Origin: Blastococcus saxobsidens
GTDB lineage: Bacteria > Actinomycetota > Actinomycetes > Mycobacteriales > Geodermatophilaceae
Assembly: GCF_010682065.1 (NCBI RefSeq)
Contig: NZ_JAAGWG010000012.1
Location: 1 to 64,000 of the forward strand
Direction: 5' to 3'
Length of the DNA: 64,000 bases
Below are positions 1 through 8,102 of the stretch, in pieces. The translations under genes were made by a program, and so were the position numbers. The notes beneath the pieces are model-generated. The model did not search any database and had not been told where the DNA came from. It saw only the letters and a program-made list of their open reading frames with translations. The number at the start of each line of letters is the position of its first letter. Within the stretch, counting starts at the first letter, position 1.

Positions 1-43
1 GGTCGAGGACGAGGACGTCGTCGTGCCGGTCGAGGGTGGGCAT
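1..43 (-). CDS. N-terminus of an unidentified gene, possibly enoyl-CoA hydratase (partial)
   Basis: Only 14 codons are in the window, beginning MPTLDRHDDVLVLD and running off the left edge. An AGGAG ribosome binding site sits five bases before the ATG, which supports a real start. The opening resembles actinobacterial enoyl-CoA hydratase/isomerase proteins, but that is recall from a very short stretch. It overlaps the 3' part of the TetR gene in another frame and would be co-transcribed with it. Confidence 0.35.
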   Translation of the reverse strand, partial: MPTLDRHDDVLVLD

Positions 44-660
44 CGGTTCTCCTGGGGAGTGGGAGGACAGTCGAGGACGGCGCCGACGGCGGCCGCCAGT
101 TGTCGGCGGGTGAGTGGGCGCACCCGGCCGGCACGGATGTCGGGGAACAGCAGCGCCGCCGGCAACCGCACGACGCAGGTGGTGACGACGTCGAGCGCGG
201 CGCGTCCCGCACGGTCGTCGATCGCTGCGGCGAGCCGGCGCAGGACCTCGCCGAGCTCCCGGTCGAGCGCCCGCAGGTCCGCGGCCACCGGTCCGGCCAC
301 GTCCTCGGTCAGGACGTCGTCGCGGGTGAGGACGGTGAGCAGCTGGGCGGCGCGGAGGTCCTCCTCGGCCAGCCGGGCGGGGGCGTCGGCGGCTGCCTGC
401 AGCGCGCGCCGTCCGTCGCCCGCGGCCAGCTCCGCGTCGACCGCCGTCCGCAGGAGCGCCAGGAACCGGCGGGCCCGCCGGAGCCACGCGGTGGCCAGCA
501 GGGTCTCCACGTCGCCGAACGCGTGGTAGACGCTCCCGTTCGAGGCGCCCGTCCGCGCGCTCAGCGCCCGGACGGTGAGACCGGCCCGCCCGGAGCCGAC
601 CACGATCGCCTCGGCCGCGTCCAGCAGCGCGTCCGGCGTGTGCAGTCGCGGTCGGGCCAC
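1..660 (-). CDS. TetR family transcriptional regulator (3' end outside window)
   Basis: The GTG at 660 opens a frame with a typical TetR N-terminal DNA-binding region: a helix beginning LLDAAEAIV, then the recognition segment RTGASNGSVYHAFG at about residues 39-52. The remainder is a helical ligand-binding domain of usual length. No stop appears before the window edge at codon 220, so the end is either just outside or overlaps the next gene. It diverges from the polyhydroxyalkanoate synthase gene with about 155 bp between the starts. It may control that pair or the gene downstream of itself; neither is shown directly. Confidence 0.8.
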   Translation of the reverse strand, partial: MARPRLHTPDALLDAAEAIVVGSGRAGLTVRALSARTGASNGSVYHAFGDVETLLATAWLRRARRFLALLRTAVDAELAAGDGRRALQAAADAPARLAEEDLRAAQLLTVLTRDDVLTEDVAGPVAADLRALDRELGEVLRRLAAAIDDRAGRAALDVVTTCVVRLPAALLFPDIRAGRVRPLTRRQLAAAVGAVLDCPPTPQENRCPPSTGTTTSSSST

Positions 661-816
661 GGCGGTTATTAGAGCACGTGCTCCACAACAGGCCCTGCAC
701 ACCTCGCGGGCGCCCTGCCCCGTTCCGGATCCTGTGGTTGAGTGGTCGGGGTCACAACCGCGCCCCGGGGGACGGCGTCGCCGACTCACCCGGGCAGCGC
801 CGAAGGAGATCCAGCC

Positions 817-2571
817 ATGGCTCAGCCCGCCACCGAGCCGACCCGCACCGCCTCCGCTCCCCCGGCCGAGGGCGAGCCCGCCGCCGGGTCCCCCGAGCAG
901 GCCGCAGAGGCCGCGACCGGCCTGGACATGGTGCTGGTCGACGCCGCCCGCGGCCCGCTCCGCCGCCTGGTCCCGCCGGCCGGGACCACCCTGCGCTTCG
1001 CCTCCGCCCTGGCCCGCAAGCCCGATGCGGTCGCGCGCCGGGCCGGTGAACTGGTCCAGGAGGTCGCCCGGATCGCCGGGGGGAGCTCGGAGATCGCGCC
1101 CGGCAAGAAGGACAAGCGCTTCGCCGACCCGGCGTGGAGCGGCAACCCGCTGCTGAGGCGTGCGATGCAGCTGCACCTGGCCACCGCGCGCACCGCCTGG
1201 GAGCTGATCGAGGACGCCGACCTCGACTGGCAGGACGACGAACGGATCCGGTTCACCGCGACCAACCTCGTCGACGCGCTGGCCCCCAGCAACGTCCCGG
1301 TGCTCAACCCGCTGTCCCTCAAGGCGGCCATCGACACCGGCGGGAAGAGCGCCGTCAAGGGCCTGAGCCGGTTCGTCCGCGACCTCGCCAACCCGCCGCG
1401 GGTGCCGACGATGGTGGAGCCGGACGCCTTCACCGTGGGCGAGGACCTGGCGGTCTCCCCCGGCGCCGTCGTGCTCCGGACGGAGGTGTTCGAGCTGATC
1501 CAGTACCGGCCCACCACGGAGAAGGTCCGCGCGGTGCCGCTGGTGATGGTGCCGCCGACGATCAACAAGTACTACATCACCGACCTGGCGCCCGGCCGCA
1601 GCATCGTCGAGCACTACGTGGGCGCCGGCCAGCAGGTCTTCATGATCTCCTGGCGCAACCCCGACGAGCGGCACGCCGACTGGGACCTCGACACCTACGG
1701 CCAGGCCCTGCTCGACGCCATGGACGCCGTCGAGCGGATCACCGGCCAGGAGCAGGTGGCGCTCCAGGCGTTCTGCTCCGGCGGGATCATCACCGCGATG
1801 GTGCTGGCCCACCTGGCGGCCACCGGCAAGCAGGACCGGGTGCGCGCGGCCAGCTACGCGGTCACCGTCCTGGACTGGTCGCGCGCCGGCACGGTGTCCG
1901 CGCTCATGGACCGCGAGGCGGTGGAGGCGGCCACCGAGCGCTCGCGGAAGAAGGGCTACCTCGACGGCGCGCAGCTGGCCGAGGTGTTCGCGTGGCTCCG
2001 CCCCAACGACCTGGTGTGGAACTACTGGGTCAACAACTACCTGCAGGGCAAGCCGCCGCCGAACTTCGACATCCTCTACTGGAACGCCGACACCACCCGG
2101 ATGACGGCGGGCCTGCACCGCGACTTCATCGACGTCGCGGTGCGCAACGCGCTCACCGAGCCGGATGCGGTGAGCATGCTCGGCTCGCCGGTGGACCTGT
2201 CGAAGGTCACGGTGGACACCTACGCAACCGCCGGTGTCGCCGACCACCTGTGCCCCTGGCAGGCCTGCTACCGCACCACCCAGCTACTGGGCGGCGAGAG
2301 CCGGTTCGTCCTCTCCACCAGCGGCCACATCGCCTCGCTGGTGAACCCGCCCGGGAACCCGAAGTCGACGTTCCAGGTGGCCCAGCAGACCCCGCCGGAC
2401 GCCGACCGGTGGATGAAGCAGGCCGAGACGGTCAAGGGCTCCTGGTGGCCGGACTTCATGGACTGGCTCGGCGAGCGGTCCGGCGAGGAGATCCCGGCGC
2501 CGGCCGAGCTCGGCGGCAACGGTCTGGAGCCACTGGCGGACGCACCCGGCACCTATGTCTTCGACAAGTAG
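817..2571 (+). CDS. phaC: Class I-type poly(3-hydroxyalkanoate) synthase
   Basis: This enzyme polymerises (R)-3-hydroxyacyl-CoA into PHA storage polymer at the granule surface. The 584-residue length matches class I PhaC. The lipase-like box reads AFCSGG, with the nucleophile at Cys320; the charge-relay Asp is Asp476 in VADHLCPW and the general base is His504 in SGHIASLVNPP. I chose the ATG at 817 because GAAGGAG lies eight bases upstream; an in-frame GTG at 742 would add 25 residues with no better site. The first 60 residues are low-complexity and rich in Ala, Pro and Glu. The last 17 bases overlap the depolymerase gene, so synthesis and breakdown enzymes are translationally coupled. Confidence 0.95.
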   Translation: MAQPATEPTRTASAPPAEGEPAAGSPEQAAEAATGLDMVLVDAARGPLRRLVPPAGTTLRFASALARKPDAVARRAGELVQEVARIAGGSSEIAPGKKDKRFADPAWSGNPLLRRAMQLHLATARTAWELIEDADLDWQDDERIRFTATNLVDALAPSNVPVLNPLSLKAAIDTGGKSAVKGLSRFVRDLANPPRVPTMVEPDAFTVGEDLAVSPGAVVLRTEVFELIQYRPTTEKVRAVPLVMVPPTINKYYITDLAPGRSIVEHYVGAGQQVFMISWRNPDERHADWDLDTYGQALLDAMDAVERITGQEQVALQAFCSGGIITAMVLAHLAATGKQDRVRAASYAVTVLDWSRAGTVSALMDREAVEAATERSRKKGYLDGAQLAEVFAWLRPNDLVWNYWVNNYLQGKPPPNFDILYWNADTTRMTAGLHRDFIDVAVRNALTEPDAVSMLGSPVDLSKVTVDTYATAGVADHLCPWQACYRTTQLLGGESRFVLSTSGHIASLVNPPGNPKSTFQVAQQTPPDADRWMKQAETVKGSWWPDFMDWLGERSGEEIPAPAELGGNGLEPLADAPGTYVFDK

Positions 2572-3379
2572 CCGGGAGGTCGTCCGCAGCCTGACCATCG
2601 GCGGCCGGACGCTGCGGACCGCCGTCCGCCCGGGTACGGACGACGACGTCCCGCCGCTGCTGCTGATGAACGGCATCGGCGCGAGCCTGGAGGTCCTGCA
2701 GCCGTTCGTGGACGCCCTCGATCCCCGGCGGACCGTGATCCGGTTCGACGTCCCGGGTGTGGGCGGCTCACCGCGGCCCGTCGTCCCCTACGTGCTGTCG
2801 ACGCTGAGCCCGGTGGTGGCCGGGCTGCTCAGCCGGCTGGGCTACGAGCAACCGGTCGACGTCCTGGGCCTGTCCTGGGGCGGCGGCCTGGCGCAGCACT
2901 TCGCCGTGCAGCACCGGCGCCGCTGCCGCCGGCTGGTCCTCGCCGCGACGGCGACCGGCTCGATCATGGTGCCGGCGCACCCGCGGGTGCTGGCCCGCAT
3001 GCTCACCCCCCGGCGGCACCGCGACCCGGAGTACGCCCGCCAGATCGCCGGCGACATCTACGGCGGGACCATGCGGACCGAGCCGGAACGCGCCGCGGCC
3101 GTGCTGCACACGCACACCCGGGTGGGGCCCAAGCGCGGCTACTACTACCAGCTGGCGTCGAGCACCGGCTGGAGCAGCCTGCCGTTCCTGCGGCTGATCC
3201 GGCAGCCCACGCTCGTGATCGCCGGCGACGACGACCCGATCATCCCGGTGGTGAACGCGCGGGTCATGGCCCGGCTCATCCCCCGGGCCCAGCTGCACGT
3301 CTACCGCGGTGGGCACATCGCGCTGATCACCGAGGCCGACGAGCTGGCGCCGGTGATCGAGCGGTTCCTCGACGGGTGA
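2555..3379 (+). CDS. phaZ: Intracellular PHA depolymerase, PhaZ-like alpha/beta hydrolase
   Basis: The 274-residue alpha/beta hydrolase follows the Pseudomonas-type medium-chain PHA depolymerase closely in recalled landmarks: LLLMNGIGAS near residue 36, FDVPGVGGS, GLSWGGGLAQ with nucleophile Ser107, GDDDPIIPVVNARV carrying Asp227, and His254 in GGHIAL. No signal peptide is present, as expected for a granule-associated cytoplasmic enzyme. It starts inside the 3' end of phaC in another frame and ends nine bases before the convergent BCCT gene. It would release hydroxyacid monomers from the polymer made by its neighbour. An ordinary esterase is the alternative, but the position and motifs favour PhaZ. 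Confidence 0.88.
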   Translation: MSSTSSREVVRSLTIGGRTLRTAVRPGTDDDVPPLLLMNGIGASLEVLQPFVDALDPRRTVIRFDVPGVGGSPRPVVPYVLSTLSPVVAGLLSRLGYEQPVDVLGLSWGGGLAQHFAVQHRRRCRRLVLAATATGSIMVPAHPRVLARMLTPRRHRDPEYARQIAGDIYGGTMRTEPERAAAVLHTHTRVGPKRGYYYQLASSTGWSSLPFLRLIRQPTLVIAGDDDPIIPVVNARVMARLIPRAQLHVYRGGHIALITEADELAPVIERFLDG

Positions 3380-3388
3380 CGGAACGGA

Positions 3389-5404
3389 TCAGGCCCCGGC
3401 CCGCTGACCGGCGACGTGCTCCTCGTACCTGTCCAGGACGTCGTCGATCAGCTGCGCATGGGTGTAGTCGACGACGTCGTAGCCCAGCGGGCCGGGGTCC
3501 CGACCGCCCGCGTCGAGCCTGACGACGACGCCGGACCCGGCCGCATCATCGGTCTGCCCGCCGCGGCCGCCGAGGTTCGCGGGAACCCTCGGCCGGATGC
3601 AGTACCGGAAGGGCGTCCCGCCGTGGACCTCTGCCGAGAGCTCGACGCCCTGGCCCCCCGTCCCGTCGTCGACCACGCGCGTCCGGGATTCGACCTCGCG
3701 CGCCCGCAGCTCGGCCACGGCTTCGGCCAGCGCGGGGCCGACGGTCTCCCGGAGGTACTCGTCGGCCCGTTCCCGGCCCCGGGGAGCCGACGTGTTGCGC
3801 CGTCGCAGCCGGCCCCGCGACCGGATCCGCCGGCGGGCCCCCGGTCGGCCGGTGGGCCAGACCCGGTGCCGGTTGGCCCCGCGGTCGACCTCCTGGCGCA
3901 GCGCCCGGTACAGACCGACCATCACCAGCACCATCACGAAGCCGAAGGGCAGGCCCATGATGATCGTGGCGTTCTGCAGCGCGGGCACACCGCCGACCAG
4001 CAGCATGGCCGCGGTGAGGACACCGGTCGCCACCGCCCAGAGGATCCTCAAGCCCGCCGCGGCGTCGTCCTGCGGCCGGGGGAGCCGGGAGGACAGGTTC
4101 GCCATCACCAGAGCACCGGAATCGGCCGACGTCACGTAGAAGAGCAGCCCGACGAAGGTCGCGATCGCCGCGATGAACGGGAACGCGGGGTAGTCGGCGA
4201 GGAGCGTGTAGAAGCCGCGCTCCGGGGTGTTCATCGCCGTCTCCCCGAAGGCCGCGTCGCCCTGGCGGATCCGGTCGATCGCGCTGTTCCCGAAGATCGA
4301 CACCCACATGAGGATGTAGCTGAACGGGAGCAGCAGCGTCCCGGCGACGAACTGGCGGATCGTGCGCCCTCGGGAGATGCGGGCGAGGAAGAGGCCGACG
4401 AAGGAGGCCCAGGCGATCCACCACGCCCAGAAGAAGAGCGTCCAGCCGTTCAGCCACTCGTCCGGCCGGTCGTAGGCGAACGTGTCCAGGGTCCGGCCGG
4501 GGAAGCTGCTCACGAAGTCGCCGACGTTCTGCACCAGGCCGTTGAGCAGGAAGGCCGTGTTGCCGGTGACGAGGACGAAGGCGGCCAGCCCCATCGCCAG
4601 GAGGACGTTGAGCTGCGAGAGCCGCTTGATGCCCCGGTCGACGCCGCTCACCGCGGACACCGCGGCCACGCCGACGGCCAGGCCGATCAGGCCCAGCTGG
4701 GCCGCCCGGCCCTCGGGGATGCCGAAGAGCACGGACAGCCCGTAGTTCAGCTGGACGACGCCGATGCCCAGCGACGTGGCGACGCCGAAGATCGTGCCCA
4801 GGACGGCCGCGATGTCCACCCCGTCGCCCAGCGCCCCGTGCACCCGCCGGCCGAAGACCGGGTACAGGGTGGAGCGGATCGCCAGGGGCATGTTCCGGCG
4901 GTAGGCGTAGTAGGCCAGCGCCATGCCCATCAGCGCGTACATGCCCCAGCCGTTGATGCCGTAGTGGAACAGCGTCCACACCGTCGCCTCGCGGGCGGCC
5001 TCCACCGTCTCGCCGTCCCCCACCGGCGGGGCCAGGTACTGGGTGACCGGCTCGGCGACGGCGAAGAACATCAGGTCGGTGCCGATGCCCGCCGCGAAGA
5101 GCATCGAGGCCCAGGCGAAGGTGCTGAACTGCGGGGTGGAGTGCTCGGGGCCCAGCTTGACCTTGCCGTATCGGGAGAAGGCGATGGCCAGCACGAAGAC
5201 CAGCACGGCCGTCGCGAAGGCGATGTAGAACCAGCCGAACCACTCCGACGTCCAGCCCACCAGCGACCCGATGGCGTCCGCCGCCGCCGCGGGGCTCGCC
5301 ATCGCCCACAGTGCGACGGCCAGCACGCCGACGATCGAGCCGACGAGCACCCGGCCCTTCACCCCGGTCCGGGCGTCGGCGGAGTCGACCTCGGAGACGC
5401 TCAT
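3389..5404 (-). CDS. BCCT family choline/betaine transporter, BetT-like
   Basis: A 671-residue carrier with about twelve membrane segments imports choline or another quaternary ammonium osmolyte. BCCT landmarks include GIGTDLMFFAVAEPVTQY near residue 100 and the aromatic signature FFWAWWIAWASFVGLFLARIS followed by RGRTIRQF. A hydrophilic C-terminal extension of about 150 residues resembles the osmosensing tail of proton-coupled BetT. The ATG at 5404 was chosen because residues encoded upstream, to 5485, look non-conserved, although its ribosome binding site is weak. It is convergent with phaZ. Substrate is inferred; glycine betaine or carnitine cannot be excluded. Confidence 0.88.
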   Translation of the reverse strand: MSVSEVDSADARTGVKGRVLVGSIVGVLAVALWAMASPAAAADAIGSLVGWTSEWFGWFYIAFATAVLVFVLAIAFSRYGKVKLGPEHSTPQFSTFAWASMLFAAGIGTDLMFFAVAEPVTQYLAPPVGDGETVEAAREATVWTLFHYGINGWGMYALMGMALAYYAYRRNMPLAIRSTLYPVFGRRVHGALGDGVDIAAVLGTIFGVATSLGIGVVQLNYGLSVLFGIPEGRAAQLGLIGLAVGVAAVSAVSGVDRGIKRLSQLNVLLAMGLAAFVLVTGNTAFLLNGLVQNVGDFVSSFPGRTLDTFAYDRPDEWLNGWTLFFWAWWIAWASFVGLFLARISRGRTIRQFVAGTLLLPFSYILMWVSIFGNSAIDRIRQGDAAFGETAMNTPERGFYTLLADYPAFPFIAAIATFVGLLFYVTSADSGALVMANLSSRLPRPQDDAAAGLRILWAVATGVLTAAMLLVGGVPALQNATIIMGLPFGFVMVLVMVGLYRALRQEVDRGANRHRVWPTGRPGARRRIRSRGRLRRRNTSAPRGRERADEYLRETVGPALAEAVAELRAREVESRTRVVDDGTGGQGVELSAEVHGGTPFRYCIRPRVPANLGGRGGQTDDAAGSGVVVRLDAGGRDPGPLGYDVVDYTHAQLIDDVLDRYEEHVAGQRAGA

Positions 5405-5536
5405 GCCGGCCCGTCGGGTGCGGTCGCCGCTGATAGCGCTGCCCTCGGATGCGGTTCGCCGGTCACCGGCCGGATGGTGGCACATCCGGCCGCGCGCGGC
5501 AGAACGCAGCTGTCGGTGACGCCTGCCAGAAAGGGG

Positions 5537-6415
5537 TCAGCAGCCGCCCGGGGTGACCAGGTAGCCGCCCGTCGTGCCGTAGGGCTCGACGACGAAGCCG
5601 AGCTGGGTCAGCACGTTGGCGACGGCCACGGTCATGGAGTACTGGACGGCGTCGCCCGCCTCGGCACCGCGCACCTGCTCGACGCTCATCCGGTCGTGCT
5701 GCCGCCAGGTGACGACGAGGCCGCCGGACTCCAGGTGCGGCGTCAGGCAGGCGCCACCGGAGCGGGGCGCCCCGTCGGAGTCGTCGCAGTCGTGCAGCGG
5801 CAGCCCGGCCTCGAGCAGCGCGGCGGTGACGTCGACGGCGAGCGTCGTCAGGGCGTCCTCGTCCTCGATGAGCGCCGTCCACTCCTCCGGCAGGCGGTCG
5901 AGCTGGCGCCCGAGCTCGTCCAGCCAGGCCCGCTCCTGCGGGGACTGCCGGCGCAGCACGCTGCCGTCCTCGCGCTGCGCGCCGTAGACCGCCCGCGCCG
6001 TCTCGGGCAGGGCGAGGGAGAAGGCCGCCCAGTCGGCGTCGATCGCGTCGTCGAAGGGACCGGCCAGCGGGGCGCCGGGGCCGTCGACCAGCCACCAGCC
6101 GGTGGCCATCGGGGCGAGCGCGGTCAGCCGCCCCGCCGGGTGGGTCGCCACGGGGGCCGGTGACGGGGACGCCTGGGCCGCCGGACGGTGCGCAGAGGTG
6201 GCCTGACCGGGACCCTGCTGCCCGGAGGTCGACCGGGACGCGGCAGGCAGCTGCGGCCCGGACGTCGGGCCGGTGGGAACCGACCGCGGGTCCCCGGGGA
6301 CGGCGTCCCGCCGGCTCGACGCGCTGGTGCGCTCGAGCTCGTAGCGTGCGGTGGAGCTGGCGCCCAGCACGATGACCAGCCCGAGGCTGGCGAACAGGGC
6401 GACCGCGAGCCACAT
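5537..6415 (-). CDS. Membrane-anchored protein of unknown function
   Basis: A 292-residue protein opens with one hydrophobic segment (WLAVALFASLGLVIVLGA), then a long Ser/Pro/Gly/Gln-rich linker to about residue 100 and a compact C-terminal domain of about 190 residues. Four cysteines occur in the domain, including the final residue (TPGGC) and CDDSDGAPRSGGAC, which suggests disulfides in an extracytoplasmic domain. I recognise no family. The ATG lies four bases after the stop of the small gene upstream, so the two genes form an operon. An AGG-type site inside the upstream coding end would serve it. Confidence 0.7.
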   Translation of the reverse strand: MWLAVALFASLGLVIVLGASSTARYELERTSASSRRDAVPGDPRSVPTGPTSGPQLPAASRSTSGQQGPGQATSAHRPAAQASPSPAPVATHPAGRLTALAPMATGWWLVDGPGAPLAGPFDDAIDADWAAFSLALPETARAVYGAQREDGSVLRRQSPQERAWLDELGRQLDRLPEEWTALIEDEDALTTLAVDVTAALLEAGLPLHDCDDSDGAPRSGGACLTPHLESGGLVVTWRQHDRMSVEQVRGAEAGDAVQYSMTVAVANVLTQLGFVVEPYGTTGGYLVTPGGC

Positions 6416-6419
6416 CAGC

Positions 6420-6635
6420 TCACCAGGCACGCCAGGCCCCCTGCGGTCCTTCGCCCCAGGCCGCCGCCCGCTGCGTCCAGTCCTGGGCACGGGCCACCAG
6501 TCCCGGGCCCGGGGTGGGAGCCGGCCCGGGCAGGGGCGCGGGCTCCATCAGGTCCAGCAGCAGTCCGAGGCCGCCGTCGAGGGGCAGCCCTCCGCTCGTG
6601 GCGGGGGTGTGCACCGACTGGCCGGACGTGTTCAC
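6420..6635 (-). CDS. Small Pro/Gly-rich protein of unknown function
   Basis: A 71-residue frame starts with GTG at 6635, six bases after a strong GAGGAG site. The middle is Pro/Gly/Leu-rich and the C-terminus carries several tryptophans (AQDWTQ, GAWRAW). Its stop is followed after four bases by the start of the membrane-anchored protein gene, so the pair is probably translationally coupled. No family is recognised. The strong ribosome binding site and tight spacing are the main reasons to believe it is real. Confidence 0.55.
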   Translation of the reverse strand: MNTSGQSVHTPATSGGLPLDGGLGLLLDLMEPAPLPGPAPTPGPGLVARAQDWTQRAAAWGEGPQGAWRAW

Positions 6636-7144
6636 GCTGAGCTCCTCACGGTCGTGCTCCGCGGCTGGGGAAGCGCCGCGGACAGCCCGAAGGCTAGGTC
6701 CGGGAAGGGGCTCGGGAAGCCGCCTCGGGACACCCCGCGGACGGCACGTTTCCCATTCGTTGTGGAGGCCTTCTCAGGCGGTCGATGACCCGCTCTCCGG
6801 CCGGCCGTCTTGTCGACAAACCGTGGATCTCGAGCGTGGAGGGGCGGGATCGCGACGTCGGTCATCCCGGCGGCGCTCCGGCACGACGGCGTGTCGGAGG
6901 CTGGGCACCCGGTCGAACGGACTGCTCCGCGCCGGTGCGTCCCCCCTTCCATCGGCGGGCCGCCCCGCCGCCGTGACCGTCCGCTCTTCCACAGGAGCCC
7001 ACTCGGAGGCTCTGGGGGCCCTGTTCGCGCTTCGGGGGTCCTGCAGGGCTGCCGGTGGGCGAGGACCACCCCCAGAGCGGGACGAGGCGGCCGCACCGCC
7101 GCCGTGACCGCCCTCGCGACGAGGAGGCGGGCACGGCGGCGCGG
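6636..7144. other. Intergenic stretch without a convincing gene
   Basis: About 510 bases separate the slipin-like gene from the small gene. Open frames on both strands here are Arg/Pro-rich and lack ribosome binding sites or recognisable domains. A less GC-rich patch at about 6749-6770 may hold the promoter of the small-protein operon. I see no RNA gene. Confidence 0.5.
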
Positions 7145-7819
7145 TCAGCGGATCAGGCCGCCGACCTCGGAGAGCCCGGGGCCACCGAGGACGACGGTCG
7201 CGCCGCCGGCCTCCACCGCCTGCAGCGTACGGAGCTGCAGGAGCCCCGGCTGCTCGGCGACCATCTTGGCCGCGTTCGCCAGCGCCCGCGCCGCCGCGAC
7301 CTCCGACCGCGCGCGCTCCAGGGCCGCCTGACCCTGTGCCCGCGCCGTCACGACCTCCGCGGCCGCGCGCCGGAGCTCCGCCGGCACCATGACGTCGCGC
7401 AGCGCCAGCGTCTCGATGCCGATCCCGACCGCGGCCGCCGCGGCGGCGACGCCCTCGCGGATCTCCTCCGGCACCGTGCGCCGGTCGGTGAGCAGGGTCT
7501 CCAGCGAGCGCGCCGCGACCGCCTCCCGCAGCGCGAGCTGCAGCGCGGTGTAGACGTAGCCGTCGGCGTCGTCGACGGCCTCGTGCCAGCGACGGGCGTC
7601 CACGGTCCGGACGGACACGGACAGGCTCACCTTCACCGACAGCCCGTCGGCGGTGAGCACCTCCTGGGCCGGGACGACCAGCATCCGGGGCCGGACGGGG
7701 ACGCGCACCCTCCGCCGCCGCCACCGGGTGCGCCGGTGCGCGCCGGCGCCGAGCGCCTCCTCGAAGCGCCCGTCGCGGTAGACGAGCACCTGCTCCCACT
7801 CCTGCACGACGATCCGCAC
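7145..7819 (-). CDS. SPFH/Band 7 domain protein (slipin-like)
   Basis: A 224-residue prohibitin-homology protein. It begins VRIVVQEWEQVLVYRDGRFEE, contains the Band 7 core with TADGLSVKVSLSVSV and the segment REAVAARSLETLLTDR, and ends in an Ala/Glu/Arg-rich helix (GQAALERARSEVAAARALANAAK) typical of SPFH oligomerisation. Unlike classical slipins it lacks a clear N-terminal membrane helix, so it may attach peripherally. The GTG start at 7819 follows a GGAGG site. These proteins scaffold membrane microdomains; there is no NfeD partner gene beside it. Confidence 0.8.
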   Translation of the reverse strand: MRIVVQEWEQVLVYRDGRFEEALGAGAHRRTRWRRRRVRVPVRPRMLVVPAQEVLTADGLSVKVSLSVSVRTVDARRWHEAVDDADGYVYTALQLALREAVAARSLETLLTDRRTVPEEIREGVAAAAAAVGIGIETLALRDVMVPAELRRAAAEVVTARAQGQAALERARSEVAAARALANAAKMVAEQPGLLQLRTLQAVEAGGATVVLGGPGLSEVGGLIR

Positions 7820-8102
7820 GTCCGATGACCTCCCTCCGGTGTGTCCTGGGGACGCGGACCGTCCGGCGCGTGGTCGGGCGCCGGCGGGGAGCGCACGGGG
7901 CGCTGCAGACCGTCGATACCGGGATGACCACGCGCCGAACGGCGTCGGGAGTCGAACCCGCGCGTTCCGAAGACGCTTGCCCACATGGCATGCCCGTGAC
8001 CGACGCGCAGGACCTGCGGCGGCGATGCCGCCCGGCTGCTGATCACGTGCGGAGGGACGGTAGCGGGATCCGGACCTCGGGCGCACCGGGTTTTCGGGCT
8101 CG
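7820..8102. other. Intergenic region with a tRNA-like fragment, not a functional tRNA
   Basis: The 283 bases hold no gene. On the minus strand, GGGTTCGACTCCC resembles a T-arm, and a 7-bp inverted repeat (7942-7948 with 8000-8006) mimics an acceptor stem around a possible anticodon hairpin. The repeat is only 65 bases long and its 3' arm overlaps the T-stem, so no canonical cloverleaf forms. It could be a decayed tRNA or chance. Confidence 0.35.

Noticed and set aside
3416..6163. 915-codon open frame opposite the BCCT gene
   Set aside because: Low-complexity Arg/Gly/Val/Asp translation produced by GC-rich third positions of the real gene on the other strand.
7942..8006. tRNA-like element on the minus strand with T-arm-like GGGTTCGACTCCC and a 7-bp terminal stem
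   Set aside because: The span is only 65 bases, the T-stem 3' half overlaps the acceptor stem and no D-arm forms. Treated as a relic or chance.
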